Assembly: GCA_029721515.1 (NCBI GenBank)
Contig: CM056558.1
Span: 15,407,240-15,471,239 of the forward strand
DNA: 64,000 bases
Source of the DNA: Synanceia verrucosa
Taxonomy: Eukaryota; Chordata; Actinopteri; Perciformes; Synanceiidae
Direction: 5' to 3'
The translations under genes were made by a program, and so were the position numbers. Below are positions 21,538 through 37,114 of the stretch, one piece after another. Positions within the stretch are counted from its first letter, which is position 1, and the number at the start of each line of letters is the position of its first letter. The notes beneath the pieces are model-generated. The model saw only the letters and a program-made list of their open reading frames with translations, had not been told where the DNA came from and ran no database searches.

Positions 21538-24500
21538 CTGGAATAGAGGAAATACCATCTACTAAATACCTTTATGAAGAAAACACACTATCATGAATTC
21601 AAACAATAACAACAGAGATGCTGTGAACATAAATAAAGTTAAAACATAATTGAACCCAATTTAGGTTTTGAGGGCATTTTTAAATAAGATATGACTGCCA
21701 GTCTATCCTTAATCCATCAATTTATCTTCTTATCTGGACAAAGTGCTATAATTATCAACATAAACACTTTCTGTTACATCTCGCCACCCTCACAGATCTA
21801 GAATAAATAATCTAGTCTTCTTCTGTCTTGCATACCGGGGCCATGTAGTCCAAATCATCCATGGACCTGAAGAAGTCCAGGCTCTTGGCAGTGCTGAGTT
21901 TGCCTTGTTCCACTGTTGTGGTGTTCAGAGAATCCAGGATTTCCTCCAGCAGGTTCATCTGGCCTGAGCGGGAGGAGTCGATGTCGAGCTCCAGTGAGTA
22001 CGAGTCATCGCTGTCCTCGATGTACGAAGGGACATCCCCGCTGTCTTCAGAGGAGATCCTGAGACAGGCAGAGTTAATCAGTCTCATGTATTATTTCATA
22101 AGAAGTTTTTTTAAGAAAGCATCAACAGCTAATCTACAGTGTTAATATTATTTTTATTTAATGTATTTGTGAATATCAATGAGAACGAGTCAACAATCAT
22201 TCAGTGGCAAGTTCCTCTGACTGGAAGTGGAGTGGCATTTCTGTCAACTGATGCTGTTATAAAATATGTCCACTTGGGGGCAGCATTATCATGAGTAAAA
22301 AAAAGATGATGAACTTGAAACTACTACATTTTTTTCTTCATAACATGAATCAATCAGGCTGCAAAAGTTCCAATATCTCTACATCCATACTTAAAACACC
22401 ATGGAAATCTAAAAATAGGAATGCTTACTTGCTTGCACTGTCCAGATCATCATCATCGAGCCCGTAGCCAAGATCTCTAGGGCCCATGCTCAAGGGACAC
22501 TTGTTGAAGTTTTGCTGTTAATGAGAAGAACACGGTGAGTGGATGTAGTTAGACACAGCATAACTAGATAAAAACAATAAAAGTGGACCCATGGGGGGGT
22601 TCAGCTTAAAGATACAAGGTAGTGATAAACATGGAGTGCAATATGGTGTTCTGCTGAGGTACAGCTTTTCATAAAACAACGGCTTGGAACCTGACAGAGA
22701 AAAGATGCAGGTCTGTGTGTGCTGGGTCCCCATAAGACATGAGTAGAAGCCTGTTTTAATGAGCTTGGACCCTTAGGGTTGAGACTAAATTTGTCAAATT
22801 TGGGTCTAGGGATAAAAAAAAAAAAAAAAAACATCTTTAAAATCCCCTGCAGTGTTTTGTCAAATTCAGAGTTATACGTGAATAAATGCAAGGTGCACAC
22901 TGAGATTTAGAATGCGGGGAGCAACATTAGTCATTTGCATTGTGACACCAGTGCTAGTGACTGTATTTGTCACTGAGTGTTGAATGATCAGTGTGTACTG
23001 TGGTTGTCTGACACAGTGGGTTTAATAAGCCACCTGTGTACCATATTTAATGGGCGGGTTAAAGAAGAGACAGAAGCTTTACAGAGCAGGGCAGGACTCT
23101 CCCCATGGGAGCTCAAATCTGCCCCAGGCCACTTATTAACATGCCTTCCACTACGACGCACATGTTCCTCTCTCACTACGCGTTCGCTTAACACTATCTC
23201 TCACTTTCTAATTTACACTCTTCGCATTTTACCCATTTACCTTCTTACACAGTGCTGCTCACCTCTATGTTTCAGGTAATATCTCAAATTGTCTCTTGTG
23301 TGTTCTTGTACACAAACACAATCACTCCTGCGGTACAGTTTGCTTTAGGGGGCACTGCAATGCTTTCCCTGTGTTTATTATTATTATTTTTACACCAGCT
23401 TAACTCCACCTCTCTGACTTCTCTACATTTTTGTCTGTAAACTCACATTAGCCACATTATCAAAGCCTGACACTGAGAAAAAGGCTCTTCACAACCCTAA
23501 AAGTGAACGAAGCATGGTGTGTGTGTGTGTGTGTGTGTGTGTGTTTAAGGAGTGAAGACTGCCATGCTTATGTGCTCCTGTTGTGGTTGCGGTACAGAGA
23601 CAAATCGGAAACAAACAAAATGGTGACAGACAAAGGTGAAGAAAGGCAAAACACACTTAACAATGACAAAAAAAAAAAACATAAGACACGAGCAAAAGAA
23701 TGAAGGAAGAAGGGAATTAATGAAAAAGGGAAGGAAGGAAATATTTAGAGGTGAGGAAAGATTTCTCAAAGCCCCCAAAGAATGATGGGAATGGGGGAAG
23801 GGGGGCAGAACTGGAGCCTCGTAGAAAGCCGGTCCTGATTAGCTGATGCAGTGCCAGCCAGACGGGCGGAATGTAACGTGTGGCTGGCCTGGCCTCATTT
23901 AAGGCCCGTGTTCGGCCAGCGAAGACATACACACCCTCATACACACACTTGGTCACATACGCACCCTATTACAAAAAAAACACAAAGAGTTAAAGTGCTA
24001 TTTTCTCCATAAAAGTCAGCGGAGGAGATGTGTGCAGTAGCCACTTAAGCCTCTCAGCCATCGGGCTAAACACGAACACATGTGGTGGCACTGTTGATTG
24101 GCCATGCCGCTCCCCTTCCATGGTAGCTTGGAGCTATAATGAAAGAAATTTCAGAGGGGCTCAGGCCTGGGATCCCTAAACAGCCTTTAATGGATTCCTG
24201 TGTCAGGGCTGTAAATCTGGGGCCAGGCAGACATGCCAGCCAGCCAGAGCGGGCCGGCAGAGCGAAGATGCACCTGTGAGACGCTTGGGGAGGGTGGAGT
24301 TTGGAGAGGAACCGTCACAAACAAACACTACAAAGACATGCGCTGCATGTTCATGGGTGCGTGCAGTAATTTAGACTGTGCATTAGTGCCAGAGAGCTGT
24401 GTTTAGGGAAGCAGGGCCTCTCTCTGCGTCTAGGTGTTTATTAAAGCAAGGTGAAGCCAAACACAACCAGACACAGGTCATGGAGCCTGGCCCTCTGATC

Positions 24501-26267
24501 TTTGTTACAGCTCTGGTGCTGTCTAAAAAAGGAAGTACCACAGGGAGCTGTAAATGGATGGTACCTCACTTCACGGCTTTATCAATTTGTCATTCCCTCT
24601 CTTCACTGTGTCCCTTTAGTACGGCAGTTAAGAGTAGACTTTACAACAACCAAGCATTTTAAGATAGAAGGAGTGTTTTTTTTTTTTGTAAACAGAAAAC
24701 ATATTGCATTCATTTAACTGGTAATGTGACATACGAGGTCTTCTTTTGTCAGTCACAAGATGTAAAATCAGACTGTATGTCAATGTAACAAAACAACTAA
24801 AATAAAACAACTGAGATATTCTCAACAAATGCAAGCAGGTCCCATGTTAAAGCTGTGACAGCTCTGGCACCATCCCATACCTCCCCAGGCCTGACAGGAC
24901 AGTAGGAAGCATGAAAATAGCAGAACAACAGATTATCATGCTGCTCCTTCATTAGCTTCTTGCTGTCGGCTAATGGGAAGCTGAAAGGTGAAAATGTTAG
25001 AAAAAAAAATAAAATAAAAAAGTGATTCTCCTCTCAATGCCTTCCTGGCTCCTGTTTTTCTATCTCCGTCACAGTGCTGTCAGTGACAGATGTCACAGTT
25101 TCTGTCTGGCTGGCTCTCGCTTCCCTTCCTCTCCACCACGTCGACAAGAGTGAGTCTGCACAGATCGCAGAGAGCAAACGAGTCAGGAGGAGACACAGCA
25201 GAGGACAAGAAGTCATGAAAATAACAAAAATGGTCAGGTTGTTTCAGCAAAATAAGCTCAATTCAGTGTTTTGGAAAAGGAAGGAAATCCTGTAATGTTC
25301 CTTAAATCAAGGATACGATTTGTCATCTGAGCTTGTACAGTTTTTCTACCCGGCGGGAAGTATGTCTGAATTATTTTGACATTATTTTGTAATCATTTTC
25401 ACTTTGATCCTAGTTCCTAAGTAGCTTGCATAAAGGAATCCAGATTATCATCAGTTAAGGCTTCAGACATAAAAAACACATCCACTGACACAACTTTGCA
25501 TTGTGAGCAAGTGAGGGTAAAAAGGTGAACGTGACAAACTTTCTCACCCTTTACACCCTGGCCTTCTTCCTGCAATAAGCAAAGATATGAAATATATCTA
25601 GAGGGCCGCAGATTTGATAGAACAAATCACATTTAATTTCGACAGTTATGAGGGGAAAATAGTCATCACCATTCATTTTAGTAGCTGCATTTGGAGAAAC
25701 AAACTTTCCCCTCCTCTTTCCCTTCCTTCCCTGCATGACCGGTTATGAAGAACAACTACGCCTCTCTGTGACAGGGCCAAACGCTAGCGGACTTTAATAG
25801 CCAGTCTTGCATTATACATTTCATATGGTATTTCTGAGTGGGCACTGATCTCACAGCTTGGCAGTATATGTAAAGAGATGCTGATAAAATGCAAACAAAC
25901 CTTGGGGAGAGGCAGAGCCTTTGCAGATGTACGGCCAAGTCTGTTTAAGAGCTGCTCACTCAAAAAAATATTTCTATAAAAAAAACAGCTTTTGAGGCAA
26001 GATCCACTGCTTGTCTGTCCAACTGGCTGTTGCTAAAAGCTCACTTCTCTTTCGCTTAAAAAAAGGAGCCACAAAAAAAAAAGAGGAAAATGTGCATTAT
26101 GCTCATTCTGTTGGAATAAACTAAACTCAACCAGTCAAATCACCTGGCGTCTTTCTGTGAATGGTTGCAGTGCTTTGAAGGTGCCAGGAGATGGCACTTT
26201 GGTTTCAGCGAGGAAGCAAGTTGTTCTCTGAAGTGGGGAAATGAAGTGGAGGAGACTACAAACACTG

Positions 26268-26329
<62 letters not shown>

Positions 26330-26999
26330 GCTACGGACAGAGCCACTGCACTTTGTACACTTCACTGTAACGCAGCCTATTCATCTAACAATATTTATCC
26401 ACAATATTAATCTTACAATGCATATCATGGACACACTTGAGCTATTTTCCACTTACAATTACATCAAAAAAGTCATTATTATGAATTATATCACACATAC
26501 TGTATGCTTTGTAATCTATGGCACATGAAAAGGCTGTAAAAAAGTTATTAGCTATTCAGTTTACCCAGAAAGTATTGCTTTTGCATATTGTTTATATTAA
26601 AGCATTTTCAATCATGTATGGAACATAATGCACACACACTGTTTATGGAGTGCTTTATGAGCAATATTTCAAGTTAAGTGTATTGTACTAAAAATACACA
26701 TTATTAGTATCAGCACGTTTGAACTCAGGGACAAGTTATACTGAAATCGTAACCACACTAATAGGCCTATACATGTTCCCCCATTATAACACTGACATGT
26801 CAGTCATGTTACAGTCAGTGCACATTTACATGTGTCCATAACACTGTCCATAGCACTGTCCCAAACTCTACTCTCCTCTGCTCTTTCAATAACTGCCATG
26901 TTGTTTCTAACCCAGGCAAACTGTGAAAAGTTTGTGTATATGCAGTACACACATTCAGATTTACTAAAGGGCTGAGGTACAGACACATATGCTTACAGT

Positions 27000-27050
<51 letters not shown>

Positions 27051-30000
27051 GGTTTAAGTCACCTTTGGGGTATTTAGGCACCCCCCCAACCCCCCACCCT
27101 TTGGGGACAAACTTTGATTTCCTAAAAACTTACCTTAAGCCTAACTAACCTCCTAACCCTGACCCAAAATCAAGGTTTGAACAATTTGGGACACGGACTT
27201 TGTCCTCAATTGCACATGCCGTGCGCAGGAGCACACACACGCACGCACGCGCGTGCACACACACCAGATATACACAATCTCAAAAACAGATGTGACATTC
27301 AGACACAAAACAATACAGAACAATGGTTGTTGTTTGTCGTATCAGACAAGAAGTCAGCAGTCCAATTCAGACTTGTTTTTGTCAAACGAAAGGATTACTC
27401 CTACATTCTTAATCAACAAGCTCACCAAACACTGTGAAGCACCCACACTGCCAGATACGGCAGAAATATGTACGCAAATGACAGCGGCACTATCACTTTG
27501 GTACATGTGTTGGCTGATCAAATGGAATATGAATTTCATAACTCTGATTATTTTTGCTATGATTAATTAAAGAGGAAGCTACTCCAGGATCATTCACTTC
27601 ATTTCAAGGACAGACATACAGGTGGGAAAAAAAACAAGATGAATGTTAAAAATGTATCAAGTCTTTTTCTTTGATACAGGAAGATGGAATGTCTTTAATC
27701 AAGATCACATTTTTGGAGCGCACAAACCTGAATTTATATTAGTGGGTGAAAGAGCCTTTGTTGGTCACTTGGTCAGAGGTATGGACGTGTACAGAGGACA
27801 CGAGATAAATGTACTGTAGCTAAGGACACAATGCAAAAACATGTCATTTGGTGTGTGTGGCTCTAAGTCTTAAAAGGAAAATAAATGGCAGGGCCTTGCA
27901 CTGGCTTTAATATACACAGTTAGCAGTTTATTAGGGACACACACAGTAGCTAAAAGTACTTTCATTTTCGTTGAAGATTTAAATTAATGGCCTCTAATAA
28001 TTTTAGAGGCAGGTTGAATTCTGAGGTGTTTCTAATAAATCAGCGATCACCGGTATAAACAGGGTACAAGTCACGATTTTTTTTTGTATTTTGAATAACA
28101 AATAATAATAATAACAATTAAATAATAATTTGAGGATTGACAATTAAAAGACCAAACAAGGAGTTATCAGTGTCTGTATGTGCTCACGAGATCAGAGACC
28201 TAAAATCAAGGTTTGAACAACTGGGGACATGGATTTTGTCCCCAATTGCACATGCCGTCCCCAATCAACTGGTATCAAGTCAAGTGTGTGACCCCAATGT
28301 GGACATAAGGCAGACCCATCCCACACACACGCATGCAAGCGCACAAACACACACACACACACACACTACAGTGCTGTGGGACATGTGTCCTGTGTGTCCC
28401 TCCTCCAGTGGTCTCCAGGGACCCGTTACTGTGGCAATGAACAGGCCTCAATGGCAGGGAGAGGGGGTGTGAGTGAGTGTGTGTATATCCTGAATGTGGA
28501 GTGCATGCATGTTTGTGGGTGTGTGCACACATCAATTGCATGTTAAATGCTAATCTGTGTGTGTTGGGTTGGCCCGTCTTTGTGAGCGCACTAGCTGGGG
28601 GGGGGGGGTCCGAGGAGGCCTTTAGAAAAGCCCTAATTGCCGTTCCTCTCCTCTCCCCGGCCGTCACACCTTCTTCTGCGCTAAGACTTTCCAGCCTCAT
28701 CACACACACAGGAAACACAACGCTAATTAGAGACAGCACAACCTCTCCTAATCACACTCCTACATGGCTGTGACCAAAATGTCAGTGTGTGCATGCAGGC
28801 ATGGATTTTTTTGTGTTTTTCAGACAGTTTTTTTCCATTTAGCAGTGAGAAGTGGAAAAGCTCCAGCTGAGAACAGAGGTATAGATATAAGGTGGGAGTT
28901 AGAACTAGTAACCCGAGGCTGTGTGCATGTGTTTAGTACTGTACAGAACTCTGCACTTTTAACTACATTAAACCAAACTTCCTACACCAAGGTCTACATG
29001 TGCATTTTTTCCCCCATTTACACCACATTGTCTTATGTTTTTTTAACGTTTTCACAGCTCTTGATAAATTTATTGATGAATGTGTATTTTGTGCATGTTG
29101 TATGCCAGCTCTGCACACAACAAAGAAAAAAGATGTGCTATCCACTTATAGTGCACAAGCAAATTCTTCAGAAGAAATGCTGACCAGCAGATGAGTTGCT
29201 TCTACTGTCCGTGCTGTTCTGAGAAAAAACTGAACGTACAACATGAGAAAAAAAATGCTTATCATTACATTTGGCATCCTGACAAACTACTGTACTTCCA
29301 AGAGCTGTTACAAGAGAGAGAAAGTAGAGGGAGAGAATGAGACAGAAAAAGAGGGAAGGATGGAGATAAAGAGAGAAAGGGGGATGGAGACTGGAAGAGC
29401 AAAAAGTGGATGGAGAGCACAGAAGTGGAAGACTGCGTCCACGTCGGTCAAGTGAAAACTGAGCTGTGTTGTGATCAGCCGCTGTATATGGGGTTGCGTC
29501 TGAGTGCGTGTGTGTGTGTGTCATACCCGTCTCATCTTCTGCAGTCTCCTTGGAGAAAGGCTTTTGGTGCTAGTGGGAGACCCTGCACAGACCATCACCC
29601 GCTCTTCTTCTTCTTCCTAAAAGAGAAATAACAAAGGCAAATCTTAGATGGTTTGTGCTTTAAATGAACTAAAGTCAGTAGACAACAATGTGCATTTGCC
29701 TTCAAAGCAACACATTCATTGTATTGCTCCCTTGTTTTAGGTAAATCAATTTCAAGTGAAATAATAAAAGGATGATGCTCTTTGTTCAGTTTGTTTCTAT
29801 TTCTCAGTGTAAAAGTTAAAGCATCAGTTTGACGATTTCCTATATATTTTTTTAATGTCCTGTCCTAGAACCTGTGTTCTTCAGTATGAAAAAATGACTT
29901 TGGGTCTCAAAGCCACGAGACATAAAAGAAGAAGCAACTTCTTGTTGGTTTTAGTCTTTTCATGTTTTTTTTGATAACAGCAGATGTACTTCATATTACC

Positions 30001-33000
30001 AGTCGTATCCTTTAAAACGTTCTCTACAAGGTTATCGCAATTATATTCAAGGCAACCACAACTGCTGGGTTTACTTTCAACATGTTTGCGCATTGGAGTC
30101 CTTGTGTAGACATCTGTGGCTGGCAGCGGCAGAAATGCAAAGCAGCTAAAGTGTGATCCTGAGAAAGTCAAATTAATTCATTTGTGTATCTGGGAATTAA
30201 TTTAGGAATGCACAGGAAATCTGTTTAACTTCCAACCACATAGATTTCAACACCTCTATTTGCTTCTAGTGTGTGTGCGCACACAGATATTCATACGCTG
30301 CAGAGCACTGCGTTACCCTCGTGTTCATCATCAGTGCCCCCTCAGCTCAGTTTCCCACTGACAGATCAAGCTGCTATTGCCTTATCAAACCCATCAGGCT
30401 TATGGAAACATACACCTCGTTACATTAGCTTTGAGGAAATCACAGGCTCACTGATGAAATATGCAGACAATAAAAGAGAAAGAGGGGCCGGGGCTCGCAT
30501 GACATGACAGGCCATAGCCAGAGGGGCGTTGGTTAAAAATGTACGGCCCTGAACAAAGTGCTAAGCAGGCTTCAACAGTCATTAAAGGGCCTAGCGTCAG
30601 AACCACACACTCCATGTAAAGCAGCCTTCTTGTCTGTTTCTATGTGGGGGGGTAGGGGGGTGCAGAATTATGTGTGTGCACACGTTTCATACATGTGTCA
30701 GAGAGGTGTGAAGGTCCATGCTGCTCACCCTTGCTTTAAGTCTGCCCTTAAAGTCGCGGATGCCCCTCTTGGCATGACTCTTGGCCTAGGAGGAAAACCA
30801 ACAGACACACACATTCACACACACATGGATTACTAATCAAAATATGTTGCATTAACATTCTGTTCTGGTTTTGTGTAACATCAAGAAACACTTTGATCCC
30901 TGCAGCAAAAAACACAGAGACAAAAGGCTGGATGAGAGCTCCTCCAACACTTACAGGAGGTGATAACATGAAAGGGCACTATGACCACCTATTGTACGGT
31001 GCACGACGACGCCATGCCCCTCTTCAAACACACACTACAAGTCTCTCTTTACTTTAACTCATTAAATGAATCTGTTGTATATTTGAGCTGATTCATTTTC
31101 ACAAATCAACCTGCAAAACGTCACTTGAGGTGGAAACAGTGGAATTTTTTATTATTTAATGTCTCAAATTATGCACATACAGAAGTAAACATGAGATTGC
31201 ATGAAGCAACATTAATTTGATGGTTCTGCAGAGGAACGTACTTTAGTCACAGCAGTGTTGATGAGCGCTCCTCCTCTCTGTAATAGACAGAAAATTATTA
31301 GTAAGTCACTTAGAGGAATTTTGGGTGTGTTTCCAAACATATGTACATGTTGAAATTTATTTAATAGATCATATTATGCACACAGCGTGCAATAAGATAA
31401 CATCGCCACAATCTAAGCAAATTTTAACTTGAACGCCTCTGAGCGAGCTGAAATGCTGCGTTAGATTCATCTGTCATGCTGTAATGTACAGTATCCTTAT
31501 CAATATGATTATTTCCACCATATCATTTGACTCCCACAGTAGTCACAAAGGACTCATTTTCAAAATCGAAGACAACCAAAACTCCCTGTGCAGCCGTAAA
31601 TAGTATAGTAATGTAACTTCAGTGTACACACGGTGACACCAGGCAGAGTATCATATTGCTGAGCCATGATAAACTGCACGCTTCAAAGCATTCAGGAGGG
31701 TTTTATTTAGAAGCAGTCTAAAACAGCAATGGAAGGGACTGCGAGTGATTGATTCCTACTTTGAGTTGTGCAGACTGACATTATGGCACCCAATATCTCT
31801 CTCTGTCTCTGAGTTGCTGCATCTCTCCTTTGGCGTCTCACTCTTTTTCTCTGTTTGTTCTTTGGAGTAAGCACAAAGCATCGGCTAAACGGCTAAACAG
31901 AGTAAATGGCAGACAGCGTTTCAGAAGTCGGCAGAGGGAGAGGAGGAGAGAGGCCGAGGTGAAGGCCCCTCTTATAGATCCCTGTCAGTCAGGAAATGTG
32001 AACTTTAACAAACCTTTGAAGAGCACTCTAGAGAACTAATTCAGCTTTAGCTGACGGCGTGGGGAGAGAGGGAGGGCGAGGGAGAGATAGTGTGAGAGAG
32101 AGAGAAAGACAGAGAGAGGGAGAGAGAGAGAGAGAAAGAACGGGGGGGACAGAGCCCCCCCCAGATGAAACAAGAGAGGGAAGAGAAGGAGAGGAGGAAA
32201 GAGGCAAGATGAAGAAGAAGGGAGCGATCTATGTTCTTGGGTCGGTTCAGCGGAGTAACGCCTGTGTTTGCTGCCAGATCAACATGTCATGTCGGAGGAC
32301 GTCTTGTCACGTCAAATCACTTCTGTCTCCCTCCCTGTCTGTCTCCACTGTCCTGCTGCATGCACCGCTTCACACGCACCCAGCTGCAGTCAAGCTGGAT
32401 CTGTACATTCATTCCAAAAGCAACAGCGGCACTTGAAAAGCAGAGTCATGTCAATCACTCTTTCAATTAAATATAACGCGAAAGTGAAATGAGTGAAACA
32501 TGCAAAAAGCCATAGATAAAAGCATATAGGTGTGATACGCAGGACATTCTGTGAATACCTTTACAGTGTGCATCCATTGCTGGTAAGACCTTGAATTACC
32601 TGGAGGGATGTATGAAACACAGAGAATATGAATTAATCATTTTGTACTCGATAGCATTGCATTAACATTGCAAAACAAAGGTAACTATGTATATTACACT
32701 GTGACCCAGTCCCATAGCTACACACTGTTGGGCATTTAAAAAAAAATGGAGAGGAACAATTGAACCAGCGACAGAAACAGCATAAGATAATGTGGTTAAT
32801 AAATAAAATTGTAGAATATAAATACATTTAGTACACTAAATTTGGAATTATTTGTTTTCTGTCCCTTTTTTGTCATTTGGTCAAAAAAAATTACTGTGAT
32901 GAATGTGAAATTAGTAACTGAAGAGGAGCGAAACATCTCCAGTATTTATAGAACAGAATTGCAGAAGACAGAGTGGGTTTGTGTCAGGATCAGAATTCAG

Positions 33001-35637
33001 AAGCCACATCATATGATGGATAATTAGCTGCAACATCTGGATGCCATTTCTTTTTTCTTGTCATGTAAAAGGACCTGAAGTTTTGTGATCAAAATGATGT
33101 AATAATTTCTCTGAGCACTCCTGAGGGATTTCAAACTTCTGATCTGTCTCGTGCAGTCTCCACACGTAATAATGCTCAATCCTGCCAAAATACTAGTAAT
33201 TCTTTTGTCAATCTTCTTTTGCCACATTCAATCAGATTTACAAGTAATCCTTGGAATCAGTTCCAATCAGATCTTTTACTACAAATGTCTGTGACTGTTA
33301 AGATTTGTGTCAAATATTTACAAAAACCCACCAATTCACCATGAGAGGCTTTTTACAGATTTTCTAAGGGCTGTAAGTGTCACTTTAAGGCATAATGGTG
33401 TTGCTGTTGTCATTTCTAATTAATGTCAATTACCTTTTTGTTGTTAAAAATACATTAATATTTTAAGTGTCTTAACTACAGCCTTCATGTCACTCAAACA
33501 AGTAATTTAGGATGAGTAATGTTTTAAATGTAACATGTTGTAAGATGTATAAAAGGTCAATACAGCGTACTATTATAACTACCACAATTTCAATCAGTTT
33601 ATCTTTGTTTTAGAAAACTTTTCAATTGTTTTAGAGCTGTGCTTTGAGACGCTAAAGCTTCGAGCTTTGAGACAGAGATACATTTTATTTGGGCAGTGAA
33701 AGGCAATTTTTGTCTTTTCTCTTACATCATAACATTGTTTTGTTCACTGAATTTACATCCCATTCGAGCACAACAACAACAGCTTACTGCATGAAATATG
33801 GCAAATTAATATAATGTGACTAATTGACAGACAGGTCTAGCACCATACTCACTTCCACAGAAGCCCCCCTCTGTGATCTCCTCTTCAAACACGTCGGAGA
33901 AACCACGGCCTGCATTCAATTTGGCCAGCCGTCCATCGATGAACTACAACCATAAATTACAACATGCTTATTAAAAGAGGGAGGGGGTGGGGTGGGGTGG
34001 TCAGTGGACACGCTTAAACAGATACACAACACATACACACATATTCAAACACTCAGGCCACAGTGGGGTGTTATTAATCCTACCTGACAGAAACTACATC
34101 CCAAGATTAGGCGGGCTGCAGGTAATAGGGATTTGGTAATGTGGAGCAGGTGAGGGATTAGGGCGGCAGACTACATGCTGCACACTGTCTGAGACATGAG
34201 GAAGTTTCATTTCCTCCCTTTGTAACATGGAGCGCATAAAACTCCATGTCATAAATAGTGAGCCAACAGCCAAGGCAGCTACACATTTCATGAGCAGACA
34301 CAAGCTTGCGAAAATACATTATGTAAAGTACAAGCAGTGACACACGTAGCTCAACATGTGATTAACACAATAAAACAAACAACAGCATTCTTTAGGCATT
34401 ATAAATATCTTGTTTTTTACAGACTGTGACCAAATAAAAGTGGGGATGAGAGGGGAAGAAAGAAAAAAAAAAGTGCCAATAAATAGTTTTTAACACATTT
34501 CTTATCGCCCCGGCGCCTCCTCCAAGCAGTTATGGGCTCAGTTATGTGACTGACAGTAGATCTAACTGTATATCATCTTTCTAAATACCGAACATGGAAG
34601 AAAACCTTTAAAACAATTATGTGAATGTAGATCACTCAGTCACACATATGGTGTGCTGTTTTCTATTAGCGAAATCCAACCACATTGACCCCAAGTTGCT
34701 GTTAGTTTCCTGTCTCATCATTTATAATATCAGCAAATCACAGAGGGCAAATAATACTTTCCAGTGAAAACCTTGGGCTAATCTTGGCAAGTTTCTGCCA
34801 TTTAAAAAAAAAAAAAAAAAAACCAACTAAAAACAAGCAGCTGCTGTACTTTACTTTCATTTTCAAGATGTGGGGCCAAAGTCTGCAAGAAGTCCCGAAA
34901 AACTACTTTCTACCAGTTTAAGGTCTTCAGATTATATTTGTGCAGAGGTAGTAGTGAAGAGCAGATAACAATCAGTCACAGTGTCATTCAAAAATAATTA
35001 GTGTACATAAAGCAGTTGGATTTAAAGCTAAAATCTGTTAGGACAGATGATTGCATTAATTAACACCTCCTACCTTTCAAGCACTCTTTTGTATTCTCAA
35101 GCACAACAACAAATGGCACAGTATTCTTTTTAAGACTTGACAACATAATGTCACATAATTTCTTAACTGCAGCACTCCTACTCCCACCTGTGTCCAAAGT
35201 GTAACAACAGTGTAGCTTGTTTCAGGGCGCGTCCTCAGGGACAGCCTGCTAACTAGCGAGCGACACAGCCTCCCGCTCCTCTGGTCAGAAGAGCCGGAGA
35301 CTCATCATTAGATCATTTTAATGAGAGGTGAGACTGCAGGTTTCAACCACTGCTCCTCTACTTGGCTGGCCCAATTAGTGCAGATAATCAACCCAAATCA
35401 TCACCTAGCCAAAGCTTCCACTTATCCCCCCCTCGTCTCCACACACCCCAGCCAGATTACCTGCCTCACTGTGGGCCTTAATTGGACATTACTCAACAAT
35501 GGCTCACTGTGATCACCACACAAACACACACCAGACACTTAAAAAAGCAAACAAAAAAAAAAACTTGCTCATGCACATTTTCTTTGTTTTGTGAGAGAGA
35601 CAAAAAACAAAAGCTCTCATACAACTAATAGAATTTA

Positions 35638-35730
<93 letters not shown>

Positions 35731-37058
35731 TGTAAATAAAGTCACACTGAGTTCTAAACTTGGAGGTGAATCCTGCTCCATCTCGACATATCATCTTGTT
35801 TCCTGTTGCTGTTGTACTAGCAGAATGGGGGAGTTATTCTATCTGGCTACCAGCACATTGACTCACTCTCTGATCGGTCACAGTGGTCTAGATTTATTTA
35901 AACTCTGGAACTGTGGAACCAGAAGTTGGGATTAGGACTCTGTAGGGGTTCATTTACAGAGATATGAAGGCAGAGAGAAAAAGGAAATACGATTTTTGCA
36001 ACTTGGAATTTTTGCCCATAAACTGCGGACACTTGGGGATATAGCGGAAATCATGTCACTCAAAGGTTTCTGGGAAAAGGTTATTTTGGGGTTTGCAGCT
36101 CACCACCACCATTGGTAGTTACTATAGAGCAAGGGAACACAAGTATGGCCAGAAGGATGGAGTTTGGGGGAGCTGGCAGCATTCACCATCACTACTTCAT
36201 AGGTTGCAACTAGGCCTGAACATTTGGGCAAATATAATATGTAACTGAAATAATTTTGACAGATATTGTAATGGTGACATGATTTGAGATATTGTAGAGA
36301 GTAAGTAGGACATCATATCTAGTAGTCGTAGTGCCTGTCATTTTCACTGACAACATATTAATTATACTTTAAGATCTGTACTAAAGTTGGAACGAATCTG
36401 AAAGGAACTCTTTATAGTGAAGGAGGTTTTGAAACCAGCATGTAGCAGCTGTTAGCAGTTGTGCATTTTAAAGCTCTTTGCATGGAGGTAAATGGTAAAT
36501 GGACTTGCATTTATATGGCATTTTTCTAGTCTACTGACCAATCAAAGGACTTTACACTACATATCAATATTCACACATATATGCTCACTCACAAACCAAT
36601 GGCCAAGTGCTGAAGGACACTTTTACTTGTGGCCTGGAGGAGCCGAGGATCAAACCGACAACCTTGTGATGAGTGGTCGCTCTACCCGTGAGCCACATGT
36701 TGGCAGCTCCTTTTATCCATCTGGTTACAATAAAATGCAATTTTTACTGCATTTGCAATTTTTTACTGTAACTGCTGTGCTATGGAGTGGAAGCAACTAC
36801 ATGATCAGATTCTCAATCAGATAATCTGGTTTTGCAAGGACAAACCTCCCCGCCTTATGATAAATATCTAGACTACATTCATACGCACTGAGAATGACAG
36901 ATGATTATTGATCGACGGCACGTACATTGTCTACAAAGGCTCCTGGCAGCAAATTATCAGAATACAAGTCCCCCAACAGACTCAATAAAGCTGTGTATGG
37001 CTTAGTTTTGTCAATAAGAGGAAGTGACTTCATTGAATCAGTCTCTGCTGGCATAGCG

Positions 37059-37114
<56 letters not shown>

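Larger units (their letters stand above)
22515..29526 (-). other. dennd1b: Large dennd1b intron
   Basis: About 7 kb with three microsatellites and the two related repeat copies. The stretch 24100-24330 is complex, GC-richer sequence without simple repeats. No coding exon recognised. Confidence 0.7.

Noticed and set aside
28275..28739. Minus-strand open frame of 154 codons in an intron
   Set aside because: It is kept open by CA/TG repeat translation (HTHTHT, VCVCVC). No domain, no splice context.
32059..32436. Open frame of 125 codons
   Set aside because: Its first half is the translated GA repeat (Arg/Glu runs) and the rest has no recognisable family.
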